In this document: positions 33,111 through 41,969 of the stretch, piece after piece | How positions within the stretch are numbered: the first letter of the stretch is position 1 | How the letters are laid out: every line of letters starts with the position of its first letter | NCBI GenBank assembly: GCA_934149005.1 | Contig: CAKPDN010000008.1 | Span: 1-64,000, forward strand | DNA length: 64,000 nt | Reading direction: 5' to 3' | Source of the DNA: an uncultured Clostridia bacterium | GTDB lineage: Bacteria > Bacillota > Clostridia > TANB77 > CAG-508 | The notes under the pieces: model-generated | What the model was told of the DNA's origin: nothing | What the model saw: only the letters and a program-made list of their open reading frames with translations | Database searches by the model: none | Made by a program: the position numbers and the translations under genes

Positions 33111-33270
33111 ATTTTTTTATGTTTGTCTTTATTTTCTCTAAAGGTGAAATGCACCCATGCTTTTGGGTCTTTAGATATTTTTAGACATATATATAAACAC
33201 AAATTGATATGTTTAATATATTTTAATATATTTCACAGCCGCTATCTATTTGTGTTATAAGCTTAATTTA
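33111..33270. other. Structured gap between rpsM and rpmJ
   Basis: No ORF. It contains CTAAAG...CTTTAG around CCC/GGG (about 33137-33173) and long-range arms ACACAAAT/ATTTGTGT (about 33198-33256). It may be an RNA control or processing region within the operon. Confidence 0.4.
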
Positions 33271-33384
33271 CTATCCTTGTCTTTGTTTATGTTTAGGGTT
33301 TTCACAGATAACTCTAATTACCCCTTTTCTTTTTATTACTTTACATTTGTCACATATTTTTTTTACTGATGGTCTTACTTTCAT
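33271..33384 (-). CDS. rpmJ: Ribosomal protein L36
   Basis: 37 residues: M-K-V-R-P-S-V-K-K-I-C, then C-K-V-I-K-R-K-G, a third Cys (V-I-C-E-N-P-K-H-K-Q-R-Q-G). It is the zinc-binding type with C-x2-C...C...H. AGGTGC precedes ATG 33384. Normal place between infA and rpsM. Confidence 0.96.
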   Translation of the reverse strand: MKVRPSVKKICDKCKVIKRKGVIRVICENPKHKQRQG

Positions 33385-33455
33385 GTTTTTTGCACCTCCT
33401 ATTTGATTAGCCTTTAGGCTTTTATTTATATTTGGGTTAATTTTATACTTTTACT

Positions 33456-33674
33456 TTATTTTGCTCTCCAGATTATACGACCTCTTGTTAAGTCATATGG
33501 TGAAAGTTCTACTTTTACTTTGTCACCTGGTAAAATTTTTATGTAGTTCATTCTAAGTTTTCCTGAAATATGAGCTAATATTTGATGTCCATTTTCAAGT
33601 TCAACTTTAAAATTTGTATTTGGTAATGCTTCGACTACCGTTCCTTCTACTTCTATAACATCTTCCTTTGCCAA
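33456..33674 (-). CDS. infA: Translation initiation factor IF-1
   Basis: 72 residues of the S1/OB fold: V-I-E-V-E-G-T-V-V-E-A-L-P-N, then H-I-S-G-K-L-R-M-N-Y-I-K-I-L-P-G-D. It binds the A site during initiation. Between map and rpmJ as usual. Confidence 0.97.
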   Translation of the reverse strand: MAKEDVIEVEGTVVEALPNTNFKVELENGHQILAHISGKLRMNYIKILPGDKVKVELSPYDLTRGRIIWRAK

Positions 33675-33759
33675 GATATCCCCTCCTATAAGAGCAATTT
33701 ATTATTATTTTTTCATAATTTTTCCATTATAATAATAACTATTATATTATACAATAATT

Positions 33760-34530
33760 TTAAAGTATTGTCAATATTTCTGGCTCTTTTTCTGTAATTA
33801 AAATTGTATTTTCATAATGTGCTGCCATACTTCCATCTTCTGTTATTATTGTCCATCCATCATCTAATTCTAAAATATTATGTTTTCCTTGAATTACCAT
33901 AGGTTCTATTGCTAATGTCATACCTGGCTCAAGTCTTATTCCTCTTCCTGCTTTTCCATAATTCGGTATTCCTGGATCTTCATGCATTTCTTTTCCTATC
34001 CCATGTCCTTGAAATTCTCTAACTACTGAAAATCCTTGTGAATGTACATATTCTCCTATTGCATGACATATATCACCTAATCTATTTCCTGGTCTTGCAT
34101 ACTTTATTCCTTCAAAAAATGCTTGTTTTGTGACATCAACTAACCTTTGATTTTCTTTTGATGTCTTTCCAACAATAAAAGTTCTTGCAGCATCACCATT
34201 AAAACCATTTTTTAATGCAACTGTGTCAATACTAACAATATCTCCTTCTTTTAAAATTCTATATTTTGAAGGAATTCCATGTATAACTTCATCATTTATT
34301 GATACACATATTGATGCTGGAAATTTTGGTATACCTCTTATTCCTGGATCATAACCTTTTTCTGCTGGGATTGCTCCTAAATTTTTCATTATTTTTTCTG
34401 CAATTTGATCTAATTCTAATGTTGATATTCCAGGTTTTATATGTTTTTCTAACTCTTCATATACTTTTGCTACAACTTTGCAAGCTTCTCTCATTAATTC
34501 TATTTCTTTTTTAGATTTTATTGTTACCAT
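33760..34530 (-). CDS. map: Methionine aminopeptidase type I
   Basis: 256 residues. Metal ligands are seen in S-I-D-T-V (D), N-G-D-A-A-R-T-F (D), G-H-G-I-G (H), E-P-M (E) and E-N-T (E). The N-terminus reads I-K-S-K-K-E-I-E-L-M-R. It removes initiator Met cotranslationally. It follows adk in the spc operon. Confidence 0.96.
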   Translation of the reverse strand: MVTIKSKKEIELMREACKVVAKVYEELEKHIKPGISTLELDQIAEKIMKNLGAIPAEKGYDPGIRGIPKFPASICVSINDEVIHGIPSKYRILKEGDIVSIDTVALKNGFNGDAARTFIVGKTSKENQRLVDVTKQAFFEGIKYARPGNRLGDICHAIGEYVHSQGFSVVREFQGHGIGKEMHEDPGIPNYGKAGRGIRLEPGMTLAIEPMVIQGKHNILELDDGWTIITEDGSMAAHYENTILITEKEPEILTIL

Positions 34531-34579
34531 TTTATTTGTCTCCTTTTTGGGACATATTTGTCATTTTTCGACATTTTTA

Positions 34580-34611
34580 TGAGACATTTTTGGTCTGTCC
34601 CACTTGTCTCA
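34580..34611. repeat. GTCTCA-type repeat at the adk stop codon
   Basis: TGAGACA...GTCCCACTTGTCTCA, preceded by TTTTCGACA at 34566-34574. The outer TCA is the stop codon (TGA on the minus strand) of adk. Same family as the ends of the Y1 element. Confidence 0.8.
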
Positions 34612-35268
34612 TTTTAAAATTTTTGCTACTTCTTCTGCGACATCTTCTCCCAGTTTATTTATTGATTTACTAACTGTTTCTGTTAATAGATTACCTTGTT
34701 TTTCGTAATATTCTATTAGTGGACTTGTTTGTTTAAAATATATTGCAAGTCTTTCTTTTATTGTTTCTTCTGTATCATCTTTTCTTCTTATTAGTTTACT
34801 TCCACATTTGTCACAAATTCCTTCATGTTTTGGTGGATTTAATACTAAATTATATATTGCTTTACATTCTTGATTTGAACATACTCTTCTACTTGCAAGT
34901 CTTTCTATTATTTCTTTATCTGGTGTTACTAAATTGATTACTTTATCTACTTTTTTTCCTTTAGCTTCTAATATTTTGTCTAATTCCTCTGCTTGTTTTA
35001 CTGTTCTTGGAAATCCATCTAATATAATTCCGTTTTCTACATCTGGTTCATTTAATCTTTCTTTAATTACTTGCACTGTAACATCATCTGGCACTAATTG
35101 TCCTTTTGATATATATTTTTCTGATAATTTTCCTAATTCTGTTCCTTCTTTTATGTTTTTTCTGAATATGTCTCCTGTTGATACCTGTTTGATTTCAAGT
35201 TTTTCTTGTAATAATCCTGCCACAGTTCCTTTTCCTGTTCCAGGTGCTCCTAGCATAATAATTATCAT
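34609..35268 (-). CDS. adk: Adenylate kinase
   Basis: 219 residues: P-loop L-G-A-P-G-T-G-K-G-T at 6-15, I-L-D-G-F-P-R-T, and a zinc LID domain with C-S-N-Q-E-C and C-D-K-C. It converts 2 ADP to AMP and ATP. It follows secY. The stop TGA is provided by a repeat element. Confidence 0.97.
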   Translation of the reverse strand: MIIIMLGAPGTGKGTVAGLLQEKLEIKQVSTGDIFRKNIKEGTELGKLSEKYISKGQLVPDDVTVQVIKERLNEPDVENGIILDGFPRTVKQAEELDKILEAKGKKVDKVINLVTPDKEIIERLASRRVCSNQECKAIYNLVLNPPKHEGICDKCGSKLIRRKDDTEETIKERLAIYFKQTSPLIEYYEKQGNLLTETVSKSINKLGEDVAEEVAKILK

Positions 35269-35405
35269 TAAAAATCTCTCCTTAAATAAATTAGACTATT
35301 AAAAAATATAATAATCTTTATAATATTTACTAATATTTAGTAAACATTATAAAAATCATTATAGGGTGATAGTTCTCTTACTATCTCCCCACAATGCTAT
35401 TTTTT

Positions 35406-36725
35406 CTATTCTAAGAATCCTTTATAGTGTCTCATTACTAATTGTGATTCTAATTGTTGTACTGTTTCTAATGCTACACCTACAACGATTAATATTGATG
35501 TACCACCGAATGCTATGTTTAGTCCTGTAAATCTTAAAAGCATTGGTAATATTGCTATTACTGCTAAGAAGAATCCACCAAACCATGTTATTTTTGATAT
35601 TATTGATGATAAATAATCTGTTGTTGGTTTTCCAGCTCTTATTCCTGGTATAAATCCACCATTTTTCTTGATGTTATTTGATACTTCTGCTGGATTAAAT
35701 GTTGCATATGTATAGAAAAATGTGAATGCCATTATTAATACTAAATATATTAGTGCATTTGCAATTGTATAACCTATGCCTACATTTGAAGATGATGTAG
35801 CTATTGAAAATTTGTATACTCCTGACCAAAATCCTCCTAAAGTAGATATATCTTTTGCAAATATTTGTATTATCATTGCTGGAAATGTTAAGAATGATGA
35901 TGCAAATATTATTGGCATAACTCCTGCCATTGCAAGTTTTAATGGTATATGTGTACTTTGTGCTCCTACCATTTTTCTTCCAACTACTTTTTTAGAGTAT
36001 TGTACAGGTACTCTTCTTTCGGCTTGTTGTATAAATACAACTCCTGCTACTAATATTATAGCCCCTATTAATATTCCTATTGACATTAATAGTCCTGTTG
36101 TGCTAAATCCTGAACTTGTAACTATTAAGTTCCATAATGTTGTTACAAAGTTTGGTAATCCTGAGATAATACCTATAAATATTATCATTGAAATTCCATT
36201 TCCTATACCTTTATTTGTAATTTCATCTCCAAGCCACATTAATATTGATGTTCCAGCTACTAAAGATATTACTACTAAAGCTGCTGTTCCAAAGTTTGTA
36301 TTTATAAATATTCCTGAAGATTTATATGATACAAATACACCTATTGCTTCTACTAAAGCTAATACTAATGTTAATATTTTTGTGTATCTGTTAATTTTCT
36401 TTCTTCCTTCTTCTCCGCCTTCTTTAGTTAATCTTTCTAAAGATGGTATTATCATTGCTAATAATTGAATAACAATGGAAGCTGTTATGTATGGACTAAT
36501 TGACATTGCAAAAACTGAAAATCTTGAAAATGCCCCTCCTGAAATTATATCTATTAATCCTGCTACTCCGCTATTTGTTCCCATAGCTTCATTTAGTGTT
36601 ATACTATTTACTCCTGGTACTGTAATATAACATCCTAACCTAAAAATTACTATTAATAATAGTGTGTATAATATTCTCTTTCTTACATCAGGTGTCTTAA
36701 ATGCATTTTTGATTGTTTTAAACAA
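35406..36725 (-). CDS. secY: Preprotein translocase SecY
   Basis: 439 residues, ten predicted membrane helices, with Y-I-T-A-S-I-V-I-Q-L and L-G-S-like family motifs (T-N-K-G-I-G-N-G-I-S; R-R-V-P-V-Q-Y-S). It is the channel of the Sec pathway. Its start adjoins the rplO stop. Confidence 0.97.
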   Translation of the reverse strand: MFKTIKNAFKTPDVRKRILYTLLLIVIFRLGCYITVPGVNSITLNEAMGTNSGVAGLIDIISGGAFSRFSVFAMSISPYITASIVIQLLAMIIPSLERLTKEGGEEGRKKINRYTKILTLVLALVEAIGVFVSYKSSGIFINTNFGTAALVVISLVAGTSILMWLGDEITNKGIGNGISMIIFIGIISGLPNFVTTLWNLIVTSSGFSTTGLLMSIGILIGAIILVAGVVFIQQAERRVPVQYSKKVVGRKMVGAQSTHIPLKLAMAGVMPIIFASSFLTFPAMIIQIFAKDISTLGGFWSGVYKFSIATSSSNVGIGYTIANALIYLVLIMAFTFFYTYATFNPAEVSNNIKKNGGFIPGIRAGKPTTDYLSSIISKITWFGGFFLAVIAILPMLLRFTGLNIAFGGTSILIVVGVALETVQQLESQLVMRHYKGFLE

Positions 36726-37160
36726 TTAAATCACCTCAGCCTTTCCGCCTAAAGCTTCAATTTTTTCTTTTGCTTTTGTAGTAAATCTTGTAGCTTTAAC
36801 ATTTAATTTTTTATCTAAATTTCCTGTTGCTAATACTACTATTCCATCATTTACTTTACTTATAATTCCATCAGCAATCAAAGTTTCTGCTGTAACATCA
36901 TTAACTGTTGATTTGTTTAACATTGTTAATGTTACTTCTGTATAGTTTTTAGCGTGAATATTTGTGAATCCTCTTTTTGGTAATCTTCTATATAATGGTG
37001 TTTGACCACCTTCGAATCCTCTTCTTACTCCTCCGCCTGATCTTGCTTTTTGTCCTTTATGTCCTCTTCCTGATGTTTTTCCAAGTCCAGAACCAATTCC
37101 ACGTCCTACTCTTCTTCTTGAAGTTCTTTCTTCAGCTGGTTTTAATTCTCCTAATTTCAT
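36726..37160 (-). CDS. rplO: Ribosomal protein L15
   Basis: 144 residues, Gly/Arg-rich N-terminus (R-R-V-G-R-G-I-G-S-G-L-G-K-T-S-G-R-G-H) and the family C-terminus. AGGAGGTG lies 11 bases before ATG 37160. The gap of about 120 bases after rpsE, where rpmD normally sits, has no ORF. Confidence 0.97.
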   Translation of the reverse strand: MKLGELKPAEERTSRRRVGRGIGSGLGKTSGRGHKGQKARSGGGVRRGFEGGQTPLYRRLPKRGFTNIHAKNYTEVTLTMLNKSTVNDVTAETLIADGIISKVNDGIVVLATGNLDKKLNVKATRFTTKAKEKIEALGGKAEVI

Positions 37161-37282
37161 TTTATGCTTGCACCTCCTCTTTCTTTATCATGAATACATA
37201 CTTTTCATTGGTATTCTATATAAAATATGTTATATACCTAATATTAGCATGTAATTACCTTTTATATATTTTGTATTTATTC
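37161..37282. other. Gap where rpmD (L30) is expected
   Basis: Between rpsE and rplO most Firmicutes carry rpmD of about 60 codons. All six frames here are broken; only A/T-rich sequence is present. L30 is either lost or encoded elsewhere. Confidence 0.7.
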
Positions 37283-37768
37283 TTATAGTATTTCTTCTAC
37301 TTTTTTACCTCTTTTTTTAGCTACTTGTTCAGCTGTTTGCATAGCTTTTAATCCTTCAATAGTAGCATAAACAACGTTTCTTGGATTATTTGTTCCAATA
37401 ACTTTTGTTCTTATATTTTTATATCCTGCAAGCTCTAATACTGGTCTAACACTTCCTCCAGCTATTAATCCAGTACCAACATCTGCTGGTTTTAATAAAA
37501 CTTTTGCACTACCAAATCTTCCAACATATTCATGTGGTACAGTTGTGTCTACTATTGGAACTTCAACTAAGTTCTTTTTAGCTTCTTGAATAGCTTTTTT
37601 TATTGCATCTGGAACTTCAGCAGCTTTACCATTACCAACACCAATATGTCCATTTTCATCACCAACTACAACTACTGCACTAAATCTAAAAGTTCTACCA
37701 CCTTTAACAACTTTTGCAACTCTGTTTATGGCAACTACTTTTTCTTTTAATTCACTTTTTTCTTCCAT
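37283..37768 (-). CDS. rpsE: Ribosomal protein S5
   Basis: 161 residues: double-stranded RNA-binding start (V-V-A-I-N-R-V-A-K-V-V-K-G-G-R), V-G-N-G-K-A-A-E-V-P, and G-S-A-K-V-L-L-K-P-A. It supports decoding accuracy. Confidence 0.98.
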   Translation of the reverse strand: MEEKSELKEKVVAINRVAKVVKGGRTFRFSAVVVVGDENGHIGVGNGKAAEVPDAIKKAIQEAKKNLVEVPIVDTTVPHEYVGRFGSAKVLLKPADVGTGLIAGGSVRPVLELAGYKNIRTKVIGTNNPRNVVYATIEGLKAMQTAEQVAKKRGKKVEEIL

Positions 37769-37796
37769 GGTTTTCTCCTTTCATTTTTTTATTTGT

Positions 37797-38156
37797 TTAG
37801 AATTTTAATCCGCCTTCTCTAGCAGCTTCTGCTAATTCTTTTACTACTCCATGATAGATGTATCCACCACGGTCAAAAACTACAGTTTCAATATTTTTTT
37901 CTAAAGCTTTTTTAGCTATCATTGTTCCAACTTCTTTAGCTGCTTCTTTGTTTGCATGTTTTGTTTTTATGTCTTTATCTAATGTTGAACAACTAACTAA
38001 AGTATTTCCTGCAACATCATCTATTATTTGTACATATAAATTTGTATTACTTCTATATACACATAATCTTGGTCTTTCTGCTGTACCAGATATTTTATTT
38101 CTTACTCTTAAATGTCTTCTTGTTCTTTCCATTTTTCTATCTGTTTTCTTAACCAT
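37797..38156 (-). CDS. rplR: Ribosomal protein L18
   Basis: 119 residues from ATG 38156, which has AAAGGGAG upstream; ATG 38192 lacks a site. R-P-R-L-C-V-Y-R-S-N and F-D-R-G-G-Y-I-Y-H-G are typical. It binds 5S rRNA. Confidence 0.96.
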   Translation of the reverse strand: MVKKTDRKMERTRRHLRVRNKISGTAERPRLCVYRSNTNLYVQIIDDVAGNTLVSCSTLDKDIKTKHANKEAAKEVGTMIAKKALEKNIETVVFDRGGYIYHGVVKELAEAAREGGLKF

Positions 38157-38266
38157 TTTAAACTCCCTTTCTCTACGCTCTGCTCCATTCATTATTATTT
38201 AAATTTTCTTCAAAATTTGCCTGTCAAACTCAAACTATTTTAGCTACGTAGTAATTTTATACATTT

Positions 38267-38347
38267 CTTGCATTTTTGATATTTATTACAAGGCGAGGCC
38301 ATATGTTTGTATGCCGAGATTTGTAATAAATGTTAAAAATGTGCAAG
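38267..38347. repeat. Long imperfect hairpin between rplF and rplR
   Basis: Arms of about 25 bases, CTTGCATTTTTGATATTT... (38267-38291) and its near-complement (38321-38347), enclose a GC-richer loop with its own GGCATAC/TATGGCC pairing. No ORF lies in 38157-38373. Confidence 0.75.
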
Positions 38348-38373
38348 ATGAGTAATTTAATCGAATTTTTATT

Positions 38374-38910
38374 TTATTTACCAGTTTTACCTTCTTTACG
38401 ACGAATAACTTCATCAGCATATTTGATACCTTTACCTCTATATACTTCTGGTGGTCTCTTAGATCTTACAACAGCTGCTGTCTGACCTACTAATTCTTTA
38501 TCTATTCCTCTTACTATTATTGTATTTGGGTTTGGTACATCAAATGTGATTCCTGCTGGTGCATCAAATATTACTGGGTGTGAATATCCTAAAGTTAAAT
38601 TTAATCCTGTTCCTTGTTTTGCAACTCTGTATCCAACACCATTTATTTGTAATTCTTTAGTGTATTCTTCTGTTACACCTATTATCATATTATTAATTAA
38701 AGTTCTTGTTAAACCATGTAAACTTCTGTTAGCTGGTTCATCATTTTTTCTAATTACTTTAATTACATTTTCATTCATTTCTAAAGAAATATTTTTATGT
38801 ATTTCTCTTTCTAAAGTTCCTTTTGGTCCTTTTACAGTAATTTTTTGTCCATCTATTTTTACTTCTACTCCATTTGGAACTGTGATAGGTTTATTTCCTA
38901 TTCTTGACAT
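38374..38910 (-). CDS. rplF: Ribosomal protein L6
   Basis: 178 residues, two repeated domains; S-R-I-G-N-K-P-I and the C-terminal R-P-P-E-V-Y-R-G-K-G-I-K-Y are diagnostic. It lies near the sarcin-ricin loop. Confidence 0.97.
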   Translation of the reverse strand: MSRIGNKPITVPNGVEVKIDGQKITVKGPKGTLEREIHKNISLEMNENVIKVIRKNDEPANRSLHGLTRTLINNMIIGVTEEYTKELQINGVGYRVAKQGTGLNLTLGYSHPVIFDAPAGITFDVPNPNTIIVRGIDKELVGQTAAVVRSKRPPEVYRGKGIKYADEVIRRKEGKTGK

Positions 38911-38967
38911 TTTCTTTTCCTCCTTATTTTTGAATTATGTCATTTTATAGCTTTCGCCTTTTAAATT

Positions 38968-39366
38968 CTACCAAATATATGCTAATACTTCTCCACCTAC
39001 ACCTAATTGTCTTGCTTCTTTATCTGTTTTTAATCCTTGTGATGTAGAAATTATTGCTATTCCTAATCCATTTAATACTTTTGGTAATTCTTCTTTAGAA
39101 GCATAAACTCTTAATCCTGGTTTACTAATTCTTCTTAATCCATCAATTACTCTATTTCCTTTTTCATCATATTTAAGAGTAACTCTAATTATCCCTTGAT
39201 TTTCATCTTTTATTTCTTCAAAAGCTTTAATATATCCTTCTTTGAATAATATTTCAGCTATTCCTAATTTCATTTTTGATGCAGGTATATCTACTGTTTT
39301 GTGTTTTGATGTGTTTGCATTTCTTATTCTTGTTAACATATCTGCGATTGGATCTGTAGTATTCAA
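38968..39366 (-). CDS. rpsH: Ribosomal protein S8
   Basis: 132 residues: D-P-I-A-D-M-L-T-R-I-R-N-A and C-terminal S-T-S-Q-G-L-K-T-D-K-E-A. It is a central-domain 30S assembly protein and often the spc operon repressor. Confidence 0.97.
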   Translation of the reverse strand: MNTTDPIADMLTRIRNANTSKHKTVDIPASKMKLGIAEILFKEGYIKAFEEIKDENQGIIRVTLKYDEKGNRVIDGLRRISKPGLRVYASKEELPKVLNGLGIAIISTSQGLKTDKEARQLGVGGEVLAYIW

Positions 39367-39401
39367 CTCTTTTTCCTCCTTTTCTTTTATTTTACCTTAT
39401 T

Positions 39402-39587
39402 TTACCAGCTAGCTTTCTTAACACCTGGAATCTCACCTTTATGTGCTAATTCTCTAAAACATACACGGCAAATACCATATTTTCTGATATATGCATGTGG
39501 TCTTCCACATAATTTGCATCTGTTATATTCTCTTGTGCTGTATTTTTGTGGTCTAGCTTGTTTTATTTTCATTGATTTTTTAGCCAT
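39402..39587 (-). CDS. rpsN: Ribosomal protein S14, zinc type
   Basis: 61 residues with C-K-L-C and C-R-V-C, the zinc form; C-terminus G-V-K-K-A-S-W. Confidence 0.97.
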   Translation of the reverse strand: MAKKSMKIKQARPQKYSTREYNRCKLCGRPHAYIRKYGICRVCFRELAHKGEIPGVKKASW

Positions 39588-39610
39588 AGTTTTTTATTTC
39601 CTCCTTTTGA

Positions 39611-40150
39611 CTAGTTTTTAAAAGGCATTCCCATTAATTTTAATAATTCTTTTGCTTCTTCATCTGAATTAGCTGTTGTTACAAATATGATATCCATACC
39701 TCTCAATTTGTCTACTTTATCATATTCGATTTCTGGGAATATTAATTGTTCTTTAATACCCATTGAGTAGTTTCCTCTTCCATCAAATGAATTTCCTGAA
39801 ACTCCTCTAAAATCTCTAACTCTTGGAAGTGCTACATTAAATAATTTGTATGCAAAGTCATACATTTTGTCTGCTCTTAATGTTACTTTACATCCTATGT
39901 TTGCACCTTCTCTTAATTTGAATGCTGCTATTGATTTTCTAGCTTTTGTTATTACTGGTTTTTGACCTGTAATTTGCATTAAATCATTCATTGCATTTTC
40001 TAATGATTTAGGATTTTCTTTTGTGTCTCCTAAACCTATATTTATAACTATTTTATCAAGTTTTGGAACTTGCATAATTGATTTATAATTGAATTTTTTC
40101 ATTAATGCTGGAACTACTTCTTTTTCATATTGTTCTCTTAATTTTTCCAT
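39611..40150 (-). CDS. rplE: Ribosomal protein L5
   Basis: 179 residues: I-V-I-N-I-G-L-G-D, K-A-R-K-S-I-A-A-F-K-L-R-E-G, F-P-E-I. It binds 5S rRNA with L18. Confidence 0.98.
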   Translation of the reverse strand: MEKLREQYEKEVVPALMKKFNYKSIMQVPKLDKIVINIGLGDTKENPKSLENAMNDLMQITGQKPVITKARKSIAAFKLREGANIGCKVTLRADKMYDFAYKLFNVALPRVRDFRGVSGNSFDGRGNYSMGIKEQLIFPEIEYDKVDKLRGMDIIFVTTANSDEEAKELLKLMGMPFKN

Positions 40151-40170
40151 TATGTTTCAAATCCTCCCTT

Positions 40171-40479
40171 CTATTTTAATTTTGCACCGCATTTTTTGCA
40201 AACACGAATTTTTTCGCCTTTTTCTTCACTATATCCTACTTTTGTAGTTTTTCCACATTTTGGACATACTACATTTACTTTTGAGCTTGGTATAGCACAT
40301 TCTACTGATATTATTCCGCCTTCTTCTCCTTGTTTTCTTGGTTTAACATGTTTTTTTCTAATGTTAGCACCTTTAACAACGATTTTATCAGCTTTTGGTA
40401 TTACTTCTAATACTTCTCCTGTTTTTCCTTTATCATTTCCTGATAAGATTTGAACATTGTCTCCTTTTTTTATTCTCAT
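40171..40479 (-). CDS. rplX: Ribosomal protein L24
   Basis: 102 residues, KOW motif at the start (G-D-N-V-Q-I-L-S-G-N-D-K-G-K-T-G) and two C-x2-C pairs at the end. It initiates 50S assembly. Confidence 0.97.
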   Translation of the reverse strand: MRIKKGDNVQILSGNDKGKTGEVLEVIPKADKIVVKGANIRKKHVKPRKQGEEGGIISVECAIPSSKVNVVCPKCGKTTKVGYSEEKGEKIRVCKKCGAKLK

Positions 40480-40550
40480 TAGAGATTGCCTCCTTTCGCT
40501 TCACTTCGTTTTATATTTTTGATATATACTTTGCGTTCTTTGCTAATGTC

Positions 40551-40919
40551 TTAAAGAACTTCTGGAGCTAGAGATAAAATTTTCATGTAATCTTTTTCTC
40601 TTAACTCTCTTGCAACTGGTCCAAATATACGTGTTCCTTTTGGAGTTCCATCTTCTTTTATTATTACAGCTGCATTTTCATCAAATTTTATATATGATCC
40701 ATCTGGTCTTCTTAATCCTTTTTTAGATCTTACTATAACAGCCTTTACAACATCACCTTTTTTAACAACGCCACCTGGTGTTGCTGATTTAACTGAAGCA
40801 ACTATTACATCACCTATATTAGATGTTTTTCTGTATGAACCACCTAAACATCTAATACACATAATTTCTTTTGCACCTGTGTTGTCTGCTACTTTTAATA
40901 TTGTTTGTTGTTGTATCAT
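40551..40919 (-). CDS. rplN: Ribosomal protein L14
   Basis: 122 residues: V-A-D-N-T-G-A-K, G-D-V-V-K-A-V-I-V-R, and R-E-L-R-E-K. Standard order. Confidence 0.98.
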   Translation of the reverse strand: MIQQQTILKVADNTGAKEIMCIRCLGGSYRKTSNIGDVIVASVKSATPGGVVKKGDVVKAVIVRSKKGLRRPDGSYIKFDENAAVIIKEDGTPKGTRIFGPVARELREKDYMKILSLAPEVL

Positions 40920-40939
40920 TTTGGTTATTCTCCCTTCAT

Positions 40940-41203
40940 TTATTTTATTATTGCTTTTTCAACTACTTTAACTACTCTCCATCTCTTATCTTTAGAAAGT
41001 GGTCTTGTTTCCATAACTTCAACTTTGTCGCCTGTATGGCATTCATTGTTTTCATCATGTGCTTTTAATTTATATGTTCTTTTTACTGTTTTTCCATATA
41101 CATCATGTCTAACACTTGTTTCAACTGCTACAACTACTGTTTTATCCATTTTATCAGATATTACAGTTCCTGTCATAGTTTTACGAAGATTTCTTTCTTC
41201 CAT
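40940..41203 (-). CDS. rpsQ: Ribosomal protein S17
   Basis: 87 residues: G-T-V-I-S-D-K-M-D-K-T-V-V-V, then C-H-T-G-D-K-V-E-V-M-E-T-R-P-L-S. It binds helix 11 of 16S rRNA. Confidence 0.97.
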   Translation of the reverse strand: MEERNLRKTMTGTVISDKMDKTVVVAVETSVRHDVYGKTVKRTYKLKAHDENNECHTGDKVEVMETRPLSKDKRWRVVKVVEKAIIK

Positions 41204-41243
41204 TTACGAATCCTTCCTTTCTCTCACTGCGTTCGTTCATCAT

Positions 41244-41270
41244 AAAATTAAATTTGAAAAATTTAATTTT
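41244..41270. repeat. Perfect 12-bp hairpin between rpmC and rpsQ
   Basis: AAAATTAAATTT, loop GAA, AAATTTAATTTT, set in a 132-base gap with GTTCGTTCAT-like flanks. No ORF in the gap. It resembles the hairpin at 44273-44331. Confidence 0.8.
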
Positions 41271-41335
41271 ACAAATCTCTCGCTCAGCTCGTTCATTGTC
41301 ATTCAAAAATTTTTCTAAATTTTTGGCTGCAAACT

Positions 41336-41542
41336 TTAAGCTTTGGCTTCTGCTATTTTTCTTTCTGTTAATACAGTATTTATTTTAGCTATGTCTTTTT
41401 TAACTTCTTTTATTTTCATTGGATTATCTAATCCATTTGTAGCTAAACTAAATTTTAATTTAAATAATTCTGTTTTTAGTTCACCTAATTCTTTTTCTAA
41501 ATCTGGTGAAGACATTTCTCTTATTTTACTAATCTTCATCAT
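41336..41542 (-). CDS. rpmC: Ribosomal protein L29
   Basis: 68 residues; two helices (L-E-K-E-L-G-E-L-K-T-E-L-F-K-L-K-F, then V-K-K-D-I-A-K-I-N-T-V-L). The start is ATG 41542 or 41539, inside the end of rplP. Confidence 0.96.
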   Translation of the reverse strand: MMKISKIREMSSPDLEKELGELKTELFKLKFSLATNGLDNPMKIKEVKKDIAKINTVLTERKIAEAKA

Positions 41543-41969
41543 TTCCACCTACCTTTTCAGATTCTCTAGCAACGAATTTTGTTTTATTAGGTAGTTTATT
41601 CATTGCAAGTCTTAAGGCTTCTCTAGCTGTTTCTTCTGGTACACCAGCGATTTCAAACATTACTCTTCCTGGTTTTACTACAGCTACCCAATATTCTGGA
41701 GCACCTTTACCTTTACCCATACGAGTACCGATTGGTTTAGATGTTATTGGTTTGTCTGGGAATATTTTAATCCAAACTTTTCCACCTCTTTTTATATAAC
41801 GAGTCATAGCAATTCTGGCTGCTTCTATTTGATTACTTGTAATTAGTCCAGCTGTTACAGCTTGTATTCCGTATTCTCCATCTGTAACTCTATTTCCTCT
41901 TGTTGCTTTTCCTCTCATTCTACCTTTTTGTACTTTTCTATGTTTTGTTCTTTTTGGCATTAATGGCAT
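41529..41969 (-). CDS. rplP: Ribosomal protein L16
   Basis: 146 residues: M-P-K-R-T-K-H-R, G-R-M-R-G-K-A-T-R-G, K-G-A-P-E-Y-W. It helps position tRNA at the A site. The start overlaps the rpsC stop (TAATG). Confidence 0.98.
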   Translation of the reverse strand: MPLMPKRTKHRKVQKGRMRGKATRGNRVTDGEYGIQAVTAGLITSNQIEAARIAMTRYIKRGGKVWIKIFPDKPITSKPIGTRMGKGKGAPEYWVAVVKPGRVMFEIAGVPEETAREALRLAMNKLPNKTKFVARESEKVGGNDED

